From assembly GCF_030253575.1 (NCBI RefSeq), contig NC_080558.1, positions 39,831,111 through 39,895,110 on the forward strand: a DNA stretch of 64,000 nt, given 5' to 3'. This document shows, piece after piece, positions 1 to 11,136 of the stretch. Source of the DNA: Rhododendron vialii. Its lineage: Eukaryota > Streptophyta > Magnoliopsida > Ericales > Ericaceae. The position numbers were made by a program, and so were the translations under genes. A model generated the notes under the pieces. It saw only the letters and a list, made by a program, of their open reading frames with translations, did not search any database and was not told the origin of the DNA. The number at the start of each line of letters is the position of its first letter. Position 1 is the stretch's first letter.

Positions 1-78
1 TACGTTTCTAGCCAAAAATTACCACAAGTTCCAAATTTCTTCCCGATTTGAGCCCCTGTTTTTTCTCCTCTACATACG

Positions 79-81
<3 letters not shown>

Positions 82-122
<41 letters not shown>
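82..122. repeat. (GA)n microsatellite
   Basis: About 40 bp of uninterrupted GA dinucleotides. No gene was recognised in the first 330 bases. Confidence 0.95.
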
Positions 123-125
<3 letters not shown>

Positions 126-334
126 ATCTCCAATACAGATATCCAAAAACCTCCAGTTGTCCTCTCTATTACGTCTTCGACCTTTCTCCTCCGGATTTCA
201 AGAGGCATTTTCGTAAAGTAAGTGGTGAAGTGGAGGGCAATTAAGTCATGCAATAAAAGGTATATCTTGAGTTTTGGCAGGAACAAAAAGGGTTTTGGCA
301 TTATCAGCTCAAAAAAAAAAAAAAAAACCACAAG

Positions 335-1735
335 AAAAATCGACTCACTCTAGCTAAACCTGAACCATGGCTTTCAAGTTCAATATACTTAAATTTGCTA
401 AGTATCAAAACTCAGTAAAGTTCATTCTTTTAAAATGTAGTTCCAGTACAGAACTGAGAATTTCCAGTACCCAACTGCTGCTGCGCTCCATTTCACATTG
501 TAGACCAAGCCTCTAAAAAACGTATAAGCACTGGAAATGTAAATCCTGGTGAAAGCATCTCCACCAAACTGCATGATCAATAAGTTTATCGAGAGAATCA
601 CGCACAGTTCCGTTCGTCCGAGATGTGAACGCCTGTGATCTGCTCGGTATAGTGATGGATTTCATGGCCAACGTCTAACTGGCAGGCTGTTTAGGGGCAA
701 CAGGGCAAATTTCAACTCAGGGCTAACCAGAACTACTAGTAACGGGATTTGCCTGCAATACCAGTAAGGAGAATAGAACTATTTTAGAGCAGAGTCCCAT
801 TCAAAACATTCCTTCCGAGGCTTATGACTCTTTCTTTTTTCCGTCTCACTCGGGTTTGGGAGTTTCAAAAGATCATCCGTCAAGGTCTTCTTTGTGAGCT
901 GAACTGAGCCTGAGCCTATAGCCTATCTATTGAGGTAAGTCAAAAGCCCAAAATATGGTGCGGAAAAACCCAAATCGATATGAACGGAAGATGCCTCTGG
1001 AACTTGTTTTTCTCGGTCAGTCGAGGGAACAACGTTACGCCCCAAAATAGAACACATTAGAGGGAGGGCAAGCTTTATCATCACTCGATGAGCACGCAAA
1101 TGGGTCTTTCTCAGCAGCGATCCCCCATTCCTTGGGAGAGACGGAACAAGATTGCCCGTTCCGGAAGACCGGTCTGTTCGGGACTCTATCATACCTGTTA
1201 ACTCCTAGGACTCGTAAGCAGTTGGGCGCTTCTCCAGAAGGAGGCACACATCGTAACAATTCACCGCGATCCCAGTGTAGGTTCAGGCAGAGGTGTTGCA
1301 CTTGAAGCTTCACTTTGATTATATTCGGCGAGCTTGATTCTGTGAAAGGAATAGACAATTGATATTCCCCCAAGGGAGGAGTTTGCGTCTGAGTGTTTGT
1401 TTCTGCTACAGGTGCTTTCCTATCTCTATGGGATTTAATACCGAGCAACCAGAGTTTTCCCTAAGATTAAACATAACCTCCTTACCGCACATCAGGCTGG
1501 ACAAAATGGGGTTGAATAATTTTTCCACTGACAGAAGACCCAGGGAGATGATCATGAAGGAGGATCACCGAACTACACCTACCCGCTAAGGGCACTTCTC
1601 CATCAAGCAAAACTTGACCAAACAAGGCTATTTCCTACTCAATGATCAGTGGTTATGAACATAAATTAATCTATCACCAGAAATCGTTGCATGAACATAT
1701 CCCATCCCTGAAATGGTGAAATCGACATGAAACTA
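335..1735. repeat. Partial duplicate of the PPR gene 3' end and flank
   Basis: Three blocks align in the same order and orientation with the flank of the PPR gene at 3882-5678. Block 335-410 matches about 2948-3030, block 462-583 matches about 3518-3643, and block 1479-1730 matches about 3685-3935. The last block contains a decayed copy of the final codons of the PPR reading frame (around 1675-1728). Compared with the downstream copy, this one lacks about 450 bp (3060-3505) and has gained about 0.9 kb (583-1478). It is a non-functional duplicated fragment. Confidence 0.8.
584..1478. other. Unidentified 0.9-kb insert in the duplicated flank
   Basis: This segment is absent from the otherwise matching copy at 3644-3684. 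By eye it is richer in G and C than the surrounding DNA, has no long A/T runs, and carries overlapping open frames of 137 and 89 codons on the minus strand that match no family I recognise. I saw no terminal inverted repeats or target duplication. It resembles plant organelle DNA in texture, so a nuclear insertion of mitochondrial DNA is possible, but I could not match it to an organelle gene. Confidence 0.4.
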
Positions 1736-1760
1736 AGGTACCGGATACTGGAGAGTCTAA

Positions 1761-2642
1761 GATATACTGTGCTTTTTTTTTTTCCATCCCGGCATAGATT
1801 GTCATTTTTCTTTCTTCTTCGGTGATACTAGTACAGAACCCTAATACCCTCATATCATCTATTGAATTTGAACATTAAACTAGAGTGATCTCATCTTTCG
1901 TCTTGGTAACTGCCTTTACCATAGGGGCAAAAAAAAGCTCATCAACGATGAGTCTGTATCATGTTAGCCCATCATGAATCTGAAGGCCCCTAATTGTGAT
2001 GCACAAGTGCCCTTGTATGAACCTTCCTATTCTATATGTTCTTACACTATCTGTTCGCCTGACCAAATATGGGCATCAGATTAGACCTACATATTCAGAG
2101 GACCACACATTCGGTGTTTCATGTTTGTTGAAATTTTTTATCGGCCGGACTAAATGTTCATTGGACATGTGATGTCACATAGTGTGAGATGTTATTAATC
2201 ATCCTTAGTCCCACCAGATTACATAACTTGCGGAACTATATCTATTAATTATATCTATTAATTATTAGTCTCGTTAAACAAATGGATAAAACATAGCGCA
2301 ATATGAACAAAGGACTGCAAACATAGTTTCTCAATCTGTCACGGAACAATTTTGAAACTGGATTGGTCCAGAACTTCCAAACTGGAATTCCAATTAATCT
2401 ATGAATCAAGTGATGCAAGGAATATACTCAACCAGATTATCATACTCTCAGATAAGCAATCAAATCATTTTTCCAAACCAAGAGATCAAAACCAATTTTG
2501 ACAAGATTTTTAAAAGACGTCAATTCAAATAACTTCATAAACCAGGCTCCTTCAACTGAATACCAAAGAAAAGACTTAAAGGAATAATGTCCACTCATGC
2601 AGCCCAATTCACCATAAATTGGAGAAAATATTCAGTCAAAAT
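1761..2642. other. Intergenic, no gene seen
   Basis: AT-rich sequence with stop codons in all frames. I found no supported gene or recognisable element. Confidence 0.6.
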
Positions 2643-2933
2643 CAGTGGCGGAGCCAGAATTTTAGATCGAGGGGGCCGACTTAAGAAAGTAATTTTCATT
2701 TAGAAATATGCTCAGCATATCGTGTAGCTTTTGTACTACATTACTATATTGTATACGACATTGTTTTGTTTTTTGGTCAACAATTGGAACACTCGTGTGA
2801 TTATTTTCATCTATGAAAAAAATGAGAAAATTTTACATGACAATGTAGAATAAGTTTTGATAAGATCACATCAAAATTCTAAAATATCAAGGTGGCCGGG
2901 GTCCCCTCGGGCCCCTACACACCTCCGCCACTG
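2643..2933. mobile_element. hAT-type MITE with 8-bp target duplication
   Basis: The element begins CAGTGGCGGAG and ends CTCCGCCACTG, an exact 11-bp terminal inverted repeat. It is flanked on both sides by the 8-bp direct repeat GTCAAAAT (2635-2642 and 2934-2941). This end sequence and 8-bp duplication are typical of non-autonomous hAT elements. At 291 bp it has no coding capacity. Confidence 0.92.
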
Positions 2934-3441
2934 GTCAAAATAAATGCAACAAAAATCAACTCACTGTAGATAAAGCTGCACCATGGCTTTCAAGTTCAAC
3001 ATACTTATACAAAGTATCAAAACTCAAAACCGTTTATCCTTTTAAAAGTTAATCATTTTCACAGAGTTAATTTATTCTATTGATTACCAGAACCCGCTCA
3101 TAAAACAAAAGTAAAATGAAATCGATCGCAGGACATGTAATCCCAATGACTTCTTAAGAGCTAGACAAGCAGTCTAAACTACTCTCTGTATAGGGACATA
3201 AAAAACCAGTCGCTTAATAAGCTACAATTCAAACATTTATTCTTTATAAATCATAAACAAATATGGTAAACTGTAGAGGGCTTACACAGAAGCGAGCTCT
3301 CATCATGTCTTAGAACAACTCAAGAAAGCTACTGAACACTTAGCCCGGCCTTTCTGATCTCATCTGTTTTCCGATTATAGAACTCTACACATGAAAAAAG
3401 GCATTCACATAAGCCATAAGTAATGATTACAGCCTGGTAAA

Positions 3442-3660
3442 CTAGAAGTATCGGGTACTCTGGCATTCCCACGGTACGCAGTTTAGTACGATGGGTTCCT
3501 CTTCAACACCTGAGTATTTCCAGTACCCAACTGCTGCGGCACTCCAGTTCGCATTATAGACCAAGCCTCTAAAAAATGTATAAGAAGCACTGGAAATGTA
3601 AATCCTGGTGAAAGCATCTCCACCAAACTGCATCTTCCATAAGTGTATAGGTTTTCCCAA
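3442..3660 (-). other. Small ORF partly conserved in both flank copies
   Basis: This 72-codon frame lies just downstream of the PPR gene on the same strand. The corresponding stretch of the duplicate (about 462-585) keeps the same frame over some 40 codons, with a single 3-nt indel and several silent changes. I recognise no domain. It could be a small gene, an exon remnant or 3' UTR sequence, so a coding function is not established. Confidence 0.2.
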
Positions 3661-3881
3661 TGATCAAACATCACTTCCTAGCCACAACATCAGGTTTGGA
3701 CAAATTTTGGTTCAATAATTTTCAAATTGACAGAAGATCCAGAAAAATGATCATGCAGGAGGATTCATTGAACAACACCTACCCGTTAAGGTCACTTCTC
3801 ACTACACCATCAAGCAAAACTTGACCAAAACAATGCTATTTCCTACTCAATGATTAGCAGTTATGAACATAAATTAACCTA

Positions 3882-5678
3882 TCACCAGAAATCTCTGCAT
3901 GAGCATGTCCCATCCCTGAAATGGTGAAATCGATTTCTGTCCCTCATCACTATTTCTCGGTTATAGACCTTGGAGATGAACTTGGCGGCTGAATGACAAT
4001 CCCCACACACCCGCAAATTCTTCACAATCCGAATGGGAGTTCCAGGTGGGGTCTTCAATAGGGCAAATGCAATAGCCAGCTTTTCACTATGCCTATTTAG
4101 AGCATCTTCCTTATCTTCTTCATCAATATCCAGTAACACCTCTGATGTAGTGGGAAGATATCCAGCCCTTTTCATCTCCCTCCCCATCTCATCCACCATC
4201 TCGTAAATCTCTTTGTACAAATTATGCGCCTTATCTCCCGCCACAAATTCGTAGATTTCGTTATCAAGCTCAATCATAGTGCTCCCTGGGATCTTTCTCA
4301 TTCCTTTCTTCTCCATCACCTCCCTAATTTTGGTTTTCTTTTCCCAATGGGACTTCTTTGCATAAATATTGGAAAGCAGTATGTAATTCGACTCGCGCAT
4401 AGGCTCATTCCTGATAAGCTGTTTTGTGATACTTTCACCAAGATTGAGTTCTCCATGGGAACGGCAAGCAGCAATCAGGGTTCGCCAAATAATTTGATTT
4501 GGCTCAATGGGCATCTTCTGAACAAAGTCTAGCGCCTCCTTAACGAGTCCAGCCCTGCTTAAAAGATCCACCATGCAGCCATAGTGTTCTATCTTTGGCA
4601 CAATTCCAAATCCCTCCAACATTGAATTGAAATACCGCCAACCTTCCTCTACTAATCCCGAATGACTACAAGCTGAGAGTAACCCAATAAAAACTACGTC
4701 ATCTGGGACCAACCCATCTTCTTTCATCTCTTCAAACAAAGAAACTGCCTCCAAACCATGACCGTGCATTGCCAAACCAACAATCACAGAAGTCCACGAA
4801 ACAATAGTCTTTTCACTCATCTTCCTGAACAAGTTCAATGCTTTATCAACATCACCGCACTTCGCATACATCCCTATGACTGCATTACAAAGCTCCACAC
4901 TTTTCGGAACCTTTTCCCTCTCAATATAAGACTCCACCCATCTCCCAAGTTCCAGTGCACCTAAATCGGTACATGCAGACAAAACCGTAACCATAGTAAC
5001 CTCATCCGGCCTAACCCGAGCAACCTGCATCTCCCTAAACAAACCCACCGCCTCGCTCGACATGCCTAACCGAGCATACCCACCAATCATCGCACTCCAC
5101 GACACTGAATCCCACTCGGGCATTTCATCGAACACCTTACGTGCAAACCCAATCCCACCTCCACAACACCCATACGCATGAACCAAAGTGTTCCCAACAT
5201 GAATATCGTTATCGAAACCGACTTTAATCACCGACCCATGAACCTGTTCGCCTAAACTCAACCTCCCAACACAAGCACAGGCCTTGAGCACAAATGGGTA
5301 AGTAAACTTATTGGGCAAAACCCCATTCTTTAGCATAAGTTTGTAATAGTAAACAGCAGTGGAGTGACTACTAGTTTGAGAGTAGGCTCTGATGACAGTG
5401 TTGAAAAGGAAAGCGTCGTAGTGAGTGATGTTGTTGTTAGAGGAGAAGAGAAGGGAGGAGGCATAGTGGATGGCGTTGAGGGTTGAGGAGGTGGAAGTGA
5501 ATTTGGTGAGGACTAGAGGGTTGTGTTGGAGGCCTAGTTTGAGGAGGAGGGAGTGGATTTGGGTGAGGTGAGAGAGAGAGGTGCAGGTTTGGAGGAGAGA
5601 TAAGCAATGCTGCTCTGCTGCCCGTTTGGGGGCGATGTTCACTGGACGGAGGAGGTTGGCTTTGGAGGGGAAGTGCAT
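3882..5678 (-). CDS. Pentatricopeptide repeat protein, PLS class with E/DYW domain
   Basis: Intronless 598-residue protein. PLS-type PPR repeats start at about residue 85 and run to about 400, with typical phrases such as [19 protein letters not shown] and [15 protein letters not shown]-type motifs follow, then a C-terminal DYW domain of about 100 residues. The domain has the deaminase signature HSEK and a downstream CGDCH zinc motif, and it ends GTCSCRDFW, so the last triplet is DFW rather than DYW. Proteins of this class bind specific organelle transcripts and carry out C-to-U RNA editing in mitochondria or plastids; the target cannot be read from the sequence. The N-terminus is short, and a targeting peptide is likely but not certain. 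The start at 5678 gives a full-length protein. The repeats and the catalytic residues look intact, so the gene is probably functional. Confidence 0.95.
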   Translation of the reverse strand: MHFPSKANLLRPVNIAPKRAAEQHCLSLLQTCTSLSHLTQIHSLLLKLGLQHNPLVLTKFTSTSSTLNAIHYASSLLFSSNNNITHYDAFLFNTVIRAYSQTSSHSTAVYYYKLMLKNGVLPNKFTYPFVLKACACVGRLSLGEQVHGSVIKVGFDNDIHVGNTLVHAYGCCGGGIGFARKVFDEMPEWDSVSWSAMIGGYARLGMSSEAVGLFREMQVARVRPDEVTMVTVLSACTDLGALELGRWVESYIEREKVPKSVELCNAVIGMYAKCGDVDKALNLFRKMSEKTIVSWTSVIVGLAMHGHGLEAVSLFEEMKEDGLVPDDVVFIGLLSACSHSGLVEEGWRYFNSMLEGFGIVPKIEHYGCMVDLLSRAGLVKEALDFVQKMPIEPNQIIWRTLIAACRSHGELNLGESITKQLIRNEPMRESNYILLSNIYAKKSHWEKKTKIREVMEKKGMRKIPGSTMIELDNEIYEFVAGDKAHNLYKEIYEMVDEMGREMKRAGYLPTTSEVLLDIDEEDKEDALNRHSEKLAIAFALLKTPPGTPIRIVKNLRVCGDCHSAAKFISKVYNREIVMRDRNRFHHFRDGTCSCRDFW

Positions 5679-5899
5679 TTAGAATCGGAGCGGGATGGAA
5701 ACGAAAGAGATTTTGATTTGAAGTTATGTGAAATAAATAGTAGCATAACTAAAAATAAGGGAAGAACTTGGGTCGGTCCGGCTGGTTGATGGGTGTGCGC
5801 TCTGACTGAGTTTTTGTCCGGTATGACGGCCCCGGAAAAATTTAAAATTGGAGGGGACTGGACCTTTGGCACACTGGATGTAAACTCTCAATCATGTAC

Positions 5900-7793
5900 T
5901 ACTTACAAAATTGTTTAGGGTTCGACTTTTAAAATCATGACACAATGTGTTGTTTTTCTTAAAAAGTCAAATTTGTCTTATTTTATTTTTATTAAAAAAA
6001 AATTTTACATTTGTGAATTTTAAATTAAATTTTTATAAATTATTAATTTGTCCGTCAAAAGCAATCAAAAAAGTCATTGTAGTATTTTAGTCTTTGCCTT
6101 TTGTTTTGTCATTGCCTTCGTTGTCTCAACCACAGCTTAAGTTTTCGATTTTTAAATGGGAACTGGAACGTACTTGTGTGCAAGAGAGAGAGAAAGAGGG
6201 GGGGGGGGGGGTTACATCGCTACAGTGTCTCGCCTGGTGTGGCGAGTTACGATAGCGGAGGAGAAACTGCCTAGGAGAGAAGCGAGTCTGCTGGGTTAGG
6301 GTTTTGAAGGGTTTTCCTCGGCAAAACACCCAAATCGCTGAGGAGCGGAGGCTGCATGCTAGAGATGCTCTTGTATAGGGAAAGTAACAATCAATTTGCT
6401 TTTGGTAAATGCTTTGACCCGCTGACGTACTAAAGAATGTACAACGGTGGCCACCTAGACTAGCTATGACCTTCTGACCTTAGAGTGTACAACGGTGGTC
6501 GCCTAGGCTAGCTCTAATTGGTTATGAACGTAATCTTATTTTTGTACGGTAGAGAATCCGTGGTTATATTAATAGCTCTAAAATTAGAGTTGGAATATCA
6601 GTGTGAACCACATTAATGAATAATGATTCTCTGGGCTAAGCTTATCCTAATTACCTTTCTTGCCAAGTAATAATTAATCTTTCTTCTGTACGTATTAATT
6701 GACTGCAGTAACGGTAAAGTGCTTAGGGTGTGTTCCATTAATCAAAATATTTATTTTTTAAATAAGTACTTATTTTTTGAATTAAATATGATGTATTGTC
6801 AGAGAATGACCTTTCTATCTAAGAACTTAAAAAATAAGAATCTTAGCGGAAGAAGGCTTTGCTCTTTCACCTTGCAATTCGACAAGCAGGGCCACCGCCC
6901 CTGAATTTTAGTATATTTTAGATTCACGTAGTTTTTAGTATTTACAATATTTCCCAAAATACTACACATTTACTGTGGCCATTGCAAAAAATAAATAATT
7001 GCACTACCAATATTTCTTCCCAGTATGAAAACATTCATCTTTTGAGTACCGTCTGTAATAAAAAGTTATGTGTATTTAGAAGAGACGCCATCAACGATGA
7101 AGTGCTTTTTTCTTTTTTTTTACAATCTATTTATTTATTAAACTAGACGAAAGAATATAAGTATAACTCAATGACATGACGCCAAAGTGTGACAACTTTG
7201 CTAGCAATTGCAATGATGCTTTCTAATTGATTGACGATATATTGCAATAAAATGAAGGCTCCATGATAAGAAGGAGAGTGATGACTATCTTTAAAAGCTA
7301 AACAAGATTTTAGGGTCCATGGATAGCTGAAATCCCCTACTTAAGCACGTTGGAATCCACATGAAACAAACTTGCTTTAAGGTTGTGCTTTCTTAATATT
7401 GTATACCTGCTTAGTTCATGTTAGAAAGATGATAGTACCAAACACACTACTCCTATGAAAAGTCTTGGGGTGAGCAAGGGTGATATGGTCATTCAAGATT
7501 ATCAAGTAATTGCATCAAGGGTCCTCTATTTTCATCTTGTGAAATGTAATCATTTCAAGCTTCACAAGACTTATAACCAAGGGCATTATCGTCATCCGAA
7601 GTTAAATTTGAATGTCTCATAAACTAATTTGAATATTTTGCTATGTACGGAGATGACTTGTTTGGCAAATAATCTATTAATTACACTGTTCCGTTGGAGC
7701 CTTTATGAGCTTCTCCTAATCAGAAAGATGCATGCTACTGTATATCAGTCGTGATTGTTCAATCTGGAAAGCAATCAACTATATACAATTACC
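5900..7793. other. Intergenic with short repeats
   Basis: No gene was recognised. The stretch contains a run of 14 or so G (6198-6211), a direct repeat of about 27 bp (6438-6464 and 6487-6514, sharing GTACAACGGTGG) and one MITE (6729-6850, listed separately). Confidence 0.6.
6729..6850. mobile_element. Small palindromic MITE (family A, copy 1)
   Basis: A short AT-rich inverted repeat with the arms AAATAAGTACTTATTTTTTG and CTTAAAAAATAAGAA around a core containing GATGTATTGTCAGAGAATGA. The same arms and core recur at 10402-10542 and 22320-22457, defining a local family. The terminal bases and target duplication are not clear. Confidence 0.6.
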
Positions 7794-8639
7794 ATGGCAT
7801 CAATCACACTCGAAGAACTTCGTCTTTTCCACACTATCGACAGAGAAATATTCAGTCGACTAGTTATCAGCCTCATGCGCCACCCGGGAGAATCTCTCTT
7901 GGTGATGGCCCTATATATGTGGTTGGAAAACAAGAGGTTTCCTAAAATCGTATCAAAAATGGTGAGCCAAGGAGACCTTGTGGTGAACGCCTTGGCCAAG
8001 GAAGCATCAGCATGTTTACAAATTCTCAAGTCCAAAACACCACCCATTCCTCTAGATGGGGGAATGCCTCTAACAACAGCACTCATGGAAAGAGACATTT
8101 CTTTTCAAATGATTTACCAAATTAAGTTCACCGCGGTGGCCGAAATCAAACTCTTTCTAAACGATGTATGCGCGTTCATCTTCACAGACATTTTACAAGA
8201 GGTTTTGGCTTTTCCGTCGCCCCAAGTGGTCTTCCATCAACCAATAGTCATTCCCGGATTCCCTCACCCACTTTTCGGCCCCATAAAAATCACGCCACTC
8301 CCTCTCAACCATGTTCTGCCTCCGGGAGCGCTTTCAGGTTGGTCAGACGTCATTCAAGTCCCAGTCAGTGACAGAACGTTGTTTCTTACGTTCTCCAGGG
8401 GCTACCCGGTTACGGAAGCTGAAGTCAGGGAGTTGTTTAAGAGCGAGTTTGGAGAATGTGTAGATTATGTCGAGATGGGTAGTGAGTTCGCATCTTCAAT
8501 TGACAAACCGTTGTATGCTCGAATGGCGGTGCATTCGGTTACGACAATTGATGAAATGTTGAATGGAAAGAGCGTAGCCAAGTTTCGGATCAACGGGAAG
8601 CATGTTTGGGCAAGAAAGTATGATCGTCGAGACACTTAA
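7794..8639 (+). CDS. Plant protein with helical N-terminus and RRM-like C-terminus
   Basis: Intronless 281-residue protein. The start is the ATG at 7794, which sits in a near-ideal plant context (ACCATGGCA); the frame upstream of it has no ATG. Residues 1-130 look mainly helical, with phrases such as FHTIDREIFSRLV and VMALYMWLE. Residues about 190-280 resemble an RNA-recognition-motif fold (LFLTFSRGYPVTEAEVRELF followed by VDYVEMG and ARMAVHS). This matches a plant-specific family annotated only as RNA-binding or nucleotide-binding alpha-beta plait proteins. The aromatic RNP residues of a classical RRM are not obvious, so RNA binding is an inference. A poly(A) signal follows at 8757. The reading frame is intact. 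Confidence 0.8.
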   Translation: MASITLEELRLFHTIDREIFSRLVISLMRHPGESLLVMALYMWLENKRFPKIVSKMVSQGDLVVNALAKEASACLQILKSKTPPIPLDGGMPLTTALMERDISFQMIYQIKFTAVAEIKLFLNDVCAFIFTDILQEVLAFPSPQVVFHQPIVIPGFPHPLFGPIKITPLPLNHVLPPGALSGWSDVIQVPVSDRTLFLTFSRGYPVTEAEVRELFKSEFGECVDYVEMGSEFASSIDKPLYARMAVHSVTTIDEMLNGKSVAKFRINGKHVWARKYDRRDT

Positions 8640-8756
8640 AATTGGTTATTGAATTTCAGGATTGGAAAATGTACTTTCATTAATTAGTTGCTAGGGTTGT
8701 GGTGCGTTTGCATGGGTTTAATTTAATTTGTTTGTACTCGGCTATTGTTTGGAGAA

Positions 8757-8762
8757 AATAAA
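8757..8762 (+). terminator. Poly(A) signal of the RRM-like gene
   Basis: AATAAA lies 118 bp downstream of the stop codon, in AT-rich sequence, which is a usual plant 3' UTR arrangement. Confidence 0.5.
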
Positions 8763-8876
8763 ACATAATAATATAATCAACTTAATTATCTCATATCTTT
8801 TAGTTGTTTTGTGCTAAAATAATTTGAGAATTTTAAGTAGATGCTTGGCGTATTTCAAAAAGTTTTTCATTATGAA

Positions 8877-9123
8877 GGATCTGGGGATGCTGCAAAGCAG
8901 CTCTATGTATAGCGCTGCACAGCAACGCATCTCCGGGCTGTCCAGAAGTGTTTTCAGCAGTTCGGATTGAAAACAAACTCTTCTAGGGAAAAATTAACTC
9001 TCTCCCCTAACTCTTTCTGGAAGAGTTTATTTTCAATCCGGACCATTGATTGCCGAGATGGACGGTCCGGATGCTCCTTACAGGGCGCTCTATAGGGAGC
9101 TGTTTTGCAGCAACCCCGGATTC
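8877..9123. mobile_element. Inverted-repeat MITE
   Basis: The ends GGATCTGGGGATGCTGCAAA and the complement of TTTTGCAGCAACCCCGGATTC form an imperfect terminal inverted repeat, with inner arms around ACTCTTC..GAAGAGT. Its core (CTCTTCTAGGGAA to CCATTGATTG) is shared with the element at 11760-11995. It has no coding capacity. Confidence 0.7.
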
Positions 9124-9437
9124 GAGAAGAAGACCATTAAATGAACATCAATACTATATATACCAACTGGGTATGAAACAATCAATTAAAATCATTATCA
9201 AAATGGTTGTGTACGCAGTTGTATTTAGGTACAGTGAAATTGTCGGGTTCATCTACTATAGAGAATATTTTTTATTTTTTTTGGTAAGTCCTATAGAGCG
9301 AAAGTTGATAACCTTGTTGGTGGGTTGGATTGGAGTTGGGATTATAGATTCTCCTATTTGGTTTAAAAAAAAAAAAAAAATTTCAACTCGTTTAGTCCTT
9401 GTTTTCAATTTTGGATAATATTTGACAGCTGATATAT

Positions 9438-9620
9438 ACTCCTCCGTCGCTATTTGTTCGTCCTTTAATTTTTAAAGTTTGTACGTACCACTTTTCAATT
9501 GATTATACTTCTATCTTGTAATTTATAATATTTTATGTGGTTTCGAAAATTTTGTGTGAACTCAAGCTTAATCCAACGAGAGGAATCTAAAAACTTAAAA
9601 ATTATGATATAAAAAAAAAA
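9438..9620. mobile_element. Stowaway-like MITE remnant
   Basis: It starts with CTCCTCCGTCGC, close to the CTCCCTCCGTCCC end of plant Tc1/mariner MITEs, and shares internal sequence (TTTTCAATTGATTATA) with 10143-10365. The right end is not clearly preserved. Confidence 0.45.
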
Positions 9621-10142
9621 AAAAGTTCAATAAAGACGTAAAAATACCAAATTGCTGGCATTTTTAGCCTACAGTGTAGTCTTATATAAATTTTGTTCAA
9701 CTTTGATTCATATTTTTATACTTTTCTGATAATGATTAATCACGAAAATTACAACAAAAAGCTAATCAAAACTTGCGAAAAGTAAGATTATTGGTACAAT
9801 TCACATAGAACATACCAATACAATCTCTATACACTGTTTCAAATAGGTAGGATGTGTGAAGTTCTGAAGTAAATTCGGCCCGTAATTATTAGCTTATATA
9901 TACAGAGATGCTCTTGGGTCATAATTCGTATAGGGCTTGTTTGATTGGCTGGAATATAAAAAATTAATTGTTCATGCCCCGGGACACCACGTTGTGTCCC
10001 ATGCCTCTCCCTCACCACGCATTCATATGGGGCCCGAGTTAAGTGGATGGTTCCATATGAATGTGTGGTAAAAAAGAGGTCCATGGTAGCACGTCGCGAT
10101 ACCCAAGGGCACTAAATAATCTCTCCAGCACCAAAATTATTT

Positions 10143-10370
10143 AATACTCCCTCCGTCCCAATTTAATACTAAATTCTTTTTAGGAATTTATGTCATTTTT
10201 CAATTGATTATATCTTATAATTTATAGTGTTTTATGTGATTTCGAAAACATTGTATTATAGAACTAATCGAGATCTATCAAACAAAATCCATATTCAATA
10301 TAAAATTCATAGCGGATTTAAAAATATAACTAATTTTTTAGCCGGTTAGAATAGAATGAGGGACAATTTT
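10143..10370. mobile_element. Stowaway-like MITE
   Basis: It begins ACTCCCTCCGTCCCAATTTA; near the right end is a decayed complement (GAATGAGGGACAA). Internally it resembles 9438-9620. It is non-coding. Confidence 0.55.
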
Positions 10371-10401
10371 ATATATCCAAAGTGACAACTTTAAGTTATG
10401 G

Positions 10402-10542
10402 TGTTCCACTAATTAAATAAGTTCTTATTTTTCAAATAAGCACTTATTTTTTGAATTAAAGATAATGCATTGTGAGAGAATGACCTGTCTCAGAAAACGG
10501 GCTATAAGTACTTAAAAAATAAGAACTTTAGTTGAACGGAAC
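10402..10542. mobile_element. Small palindromic MITE (family A, copy 2)
   Basis: The ends GTTCCACTAATTAAATAAGT and ACTTTAGTTGAACGGAAC form an imperfect inverted repeat. The core TGCATTGTGAGAGAATGACC is shared with copies at 6729 and 22320. Confidence 0.65.
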
Positions 10543-11136
10543 TTTTGGTTTAAAATTTAGTTTGTTTTAGCAAGAATAAATTTAATGTGGGATGACTATG
10601 AAATTAGATTGTAATTTATAGCTGAAGATTCTAATCTAAATCATTTGGCTTCGAGTAGTTGCTTTTGGCGCAAAAGCTAAAAATTGAGTTTTTAATCACT
10701 TGGAATCCAAAAAAATCATTCAAAATTCCACTTTTAACTCTTTTTTTTTTTGTCAACATTGGATACATCAGTGAAAGTTAGCGGGGTATTAGTAAGTTAA
10801 TCCATAGATGGTTTCAGAAGCTATCTATAGCTCTGAACTCCAAACACCCATAACGAGACTTGAAGCCTAACCTCCCACACATGGGAAGGACAGGAGTTAC
10901 CAACTGGGGCACAGGATTGAGCCCATTGGTAAAATAAAAAACGAGTTTGGAGAGGCAATTTTTAACTTCTACATATCACTAGAATTCAACATCAAATTTA
11001 AGCTTTTAATACACTCCAAGTGCGCGACTTTCAAAAATCAAGTATCTTATTATAATATCTATAATCAGTTGTACGCAAGTACACGCATTATAAAGAGCAG
11101 AAAAATAGAAGCGATTGTGAGTTCGATGGCCGAGAA

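Noticed and set aside
1035..1448. 137-codon minus-strand frame in the insert near the left end
   Set aside because: No family resemblance and no start or splice context; kept only as part of the unidentified insert.
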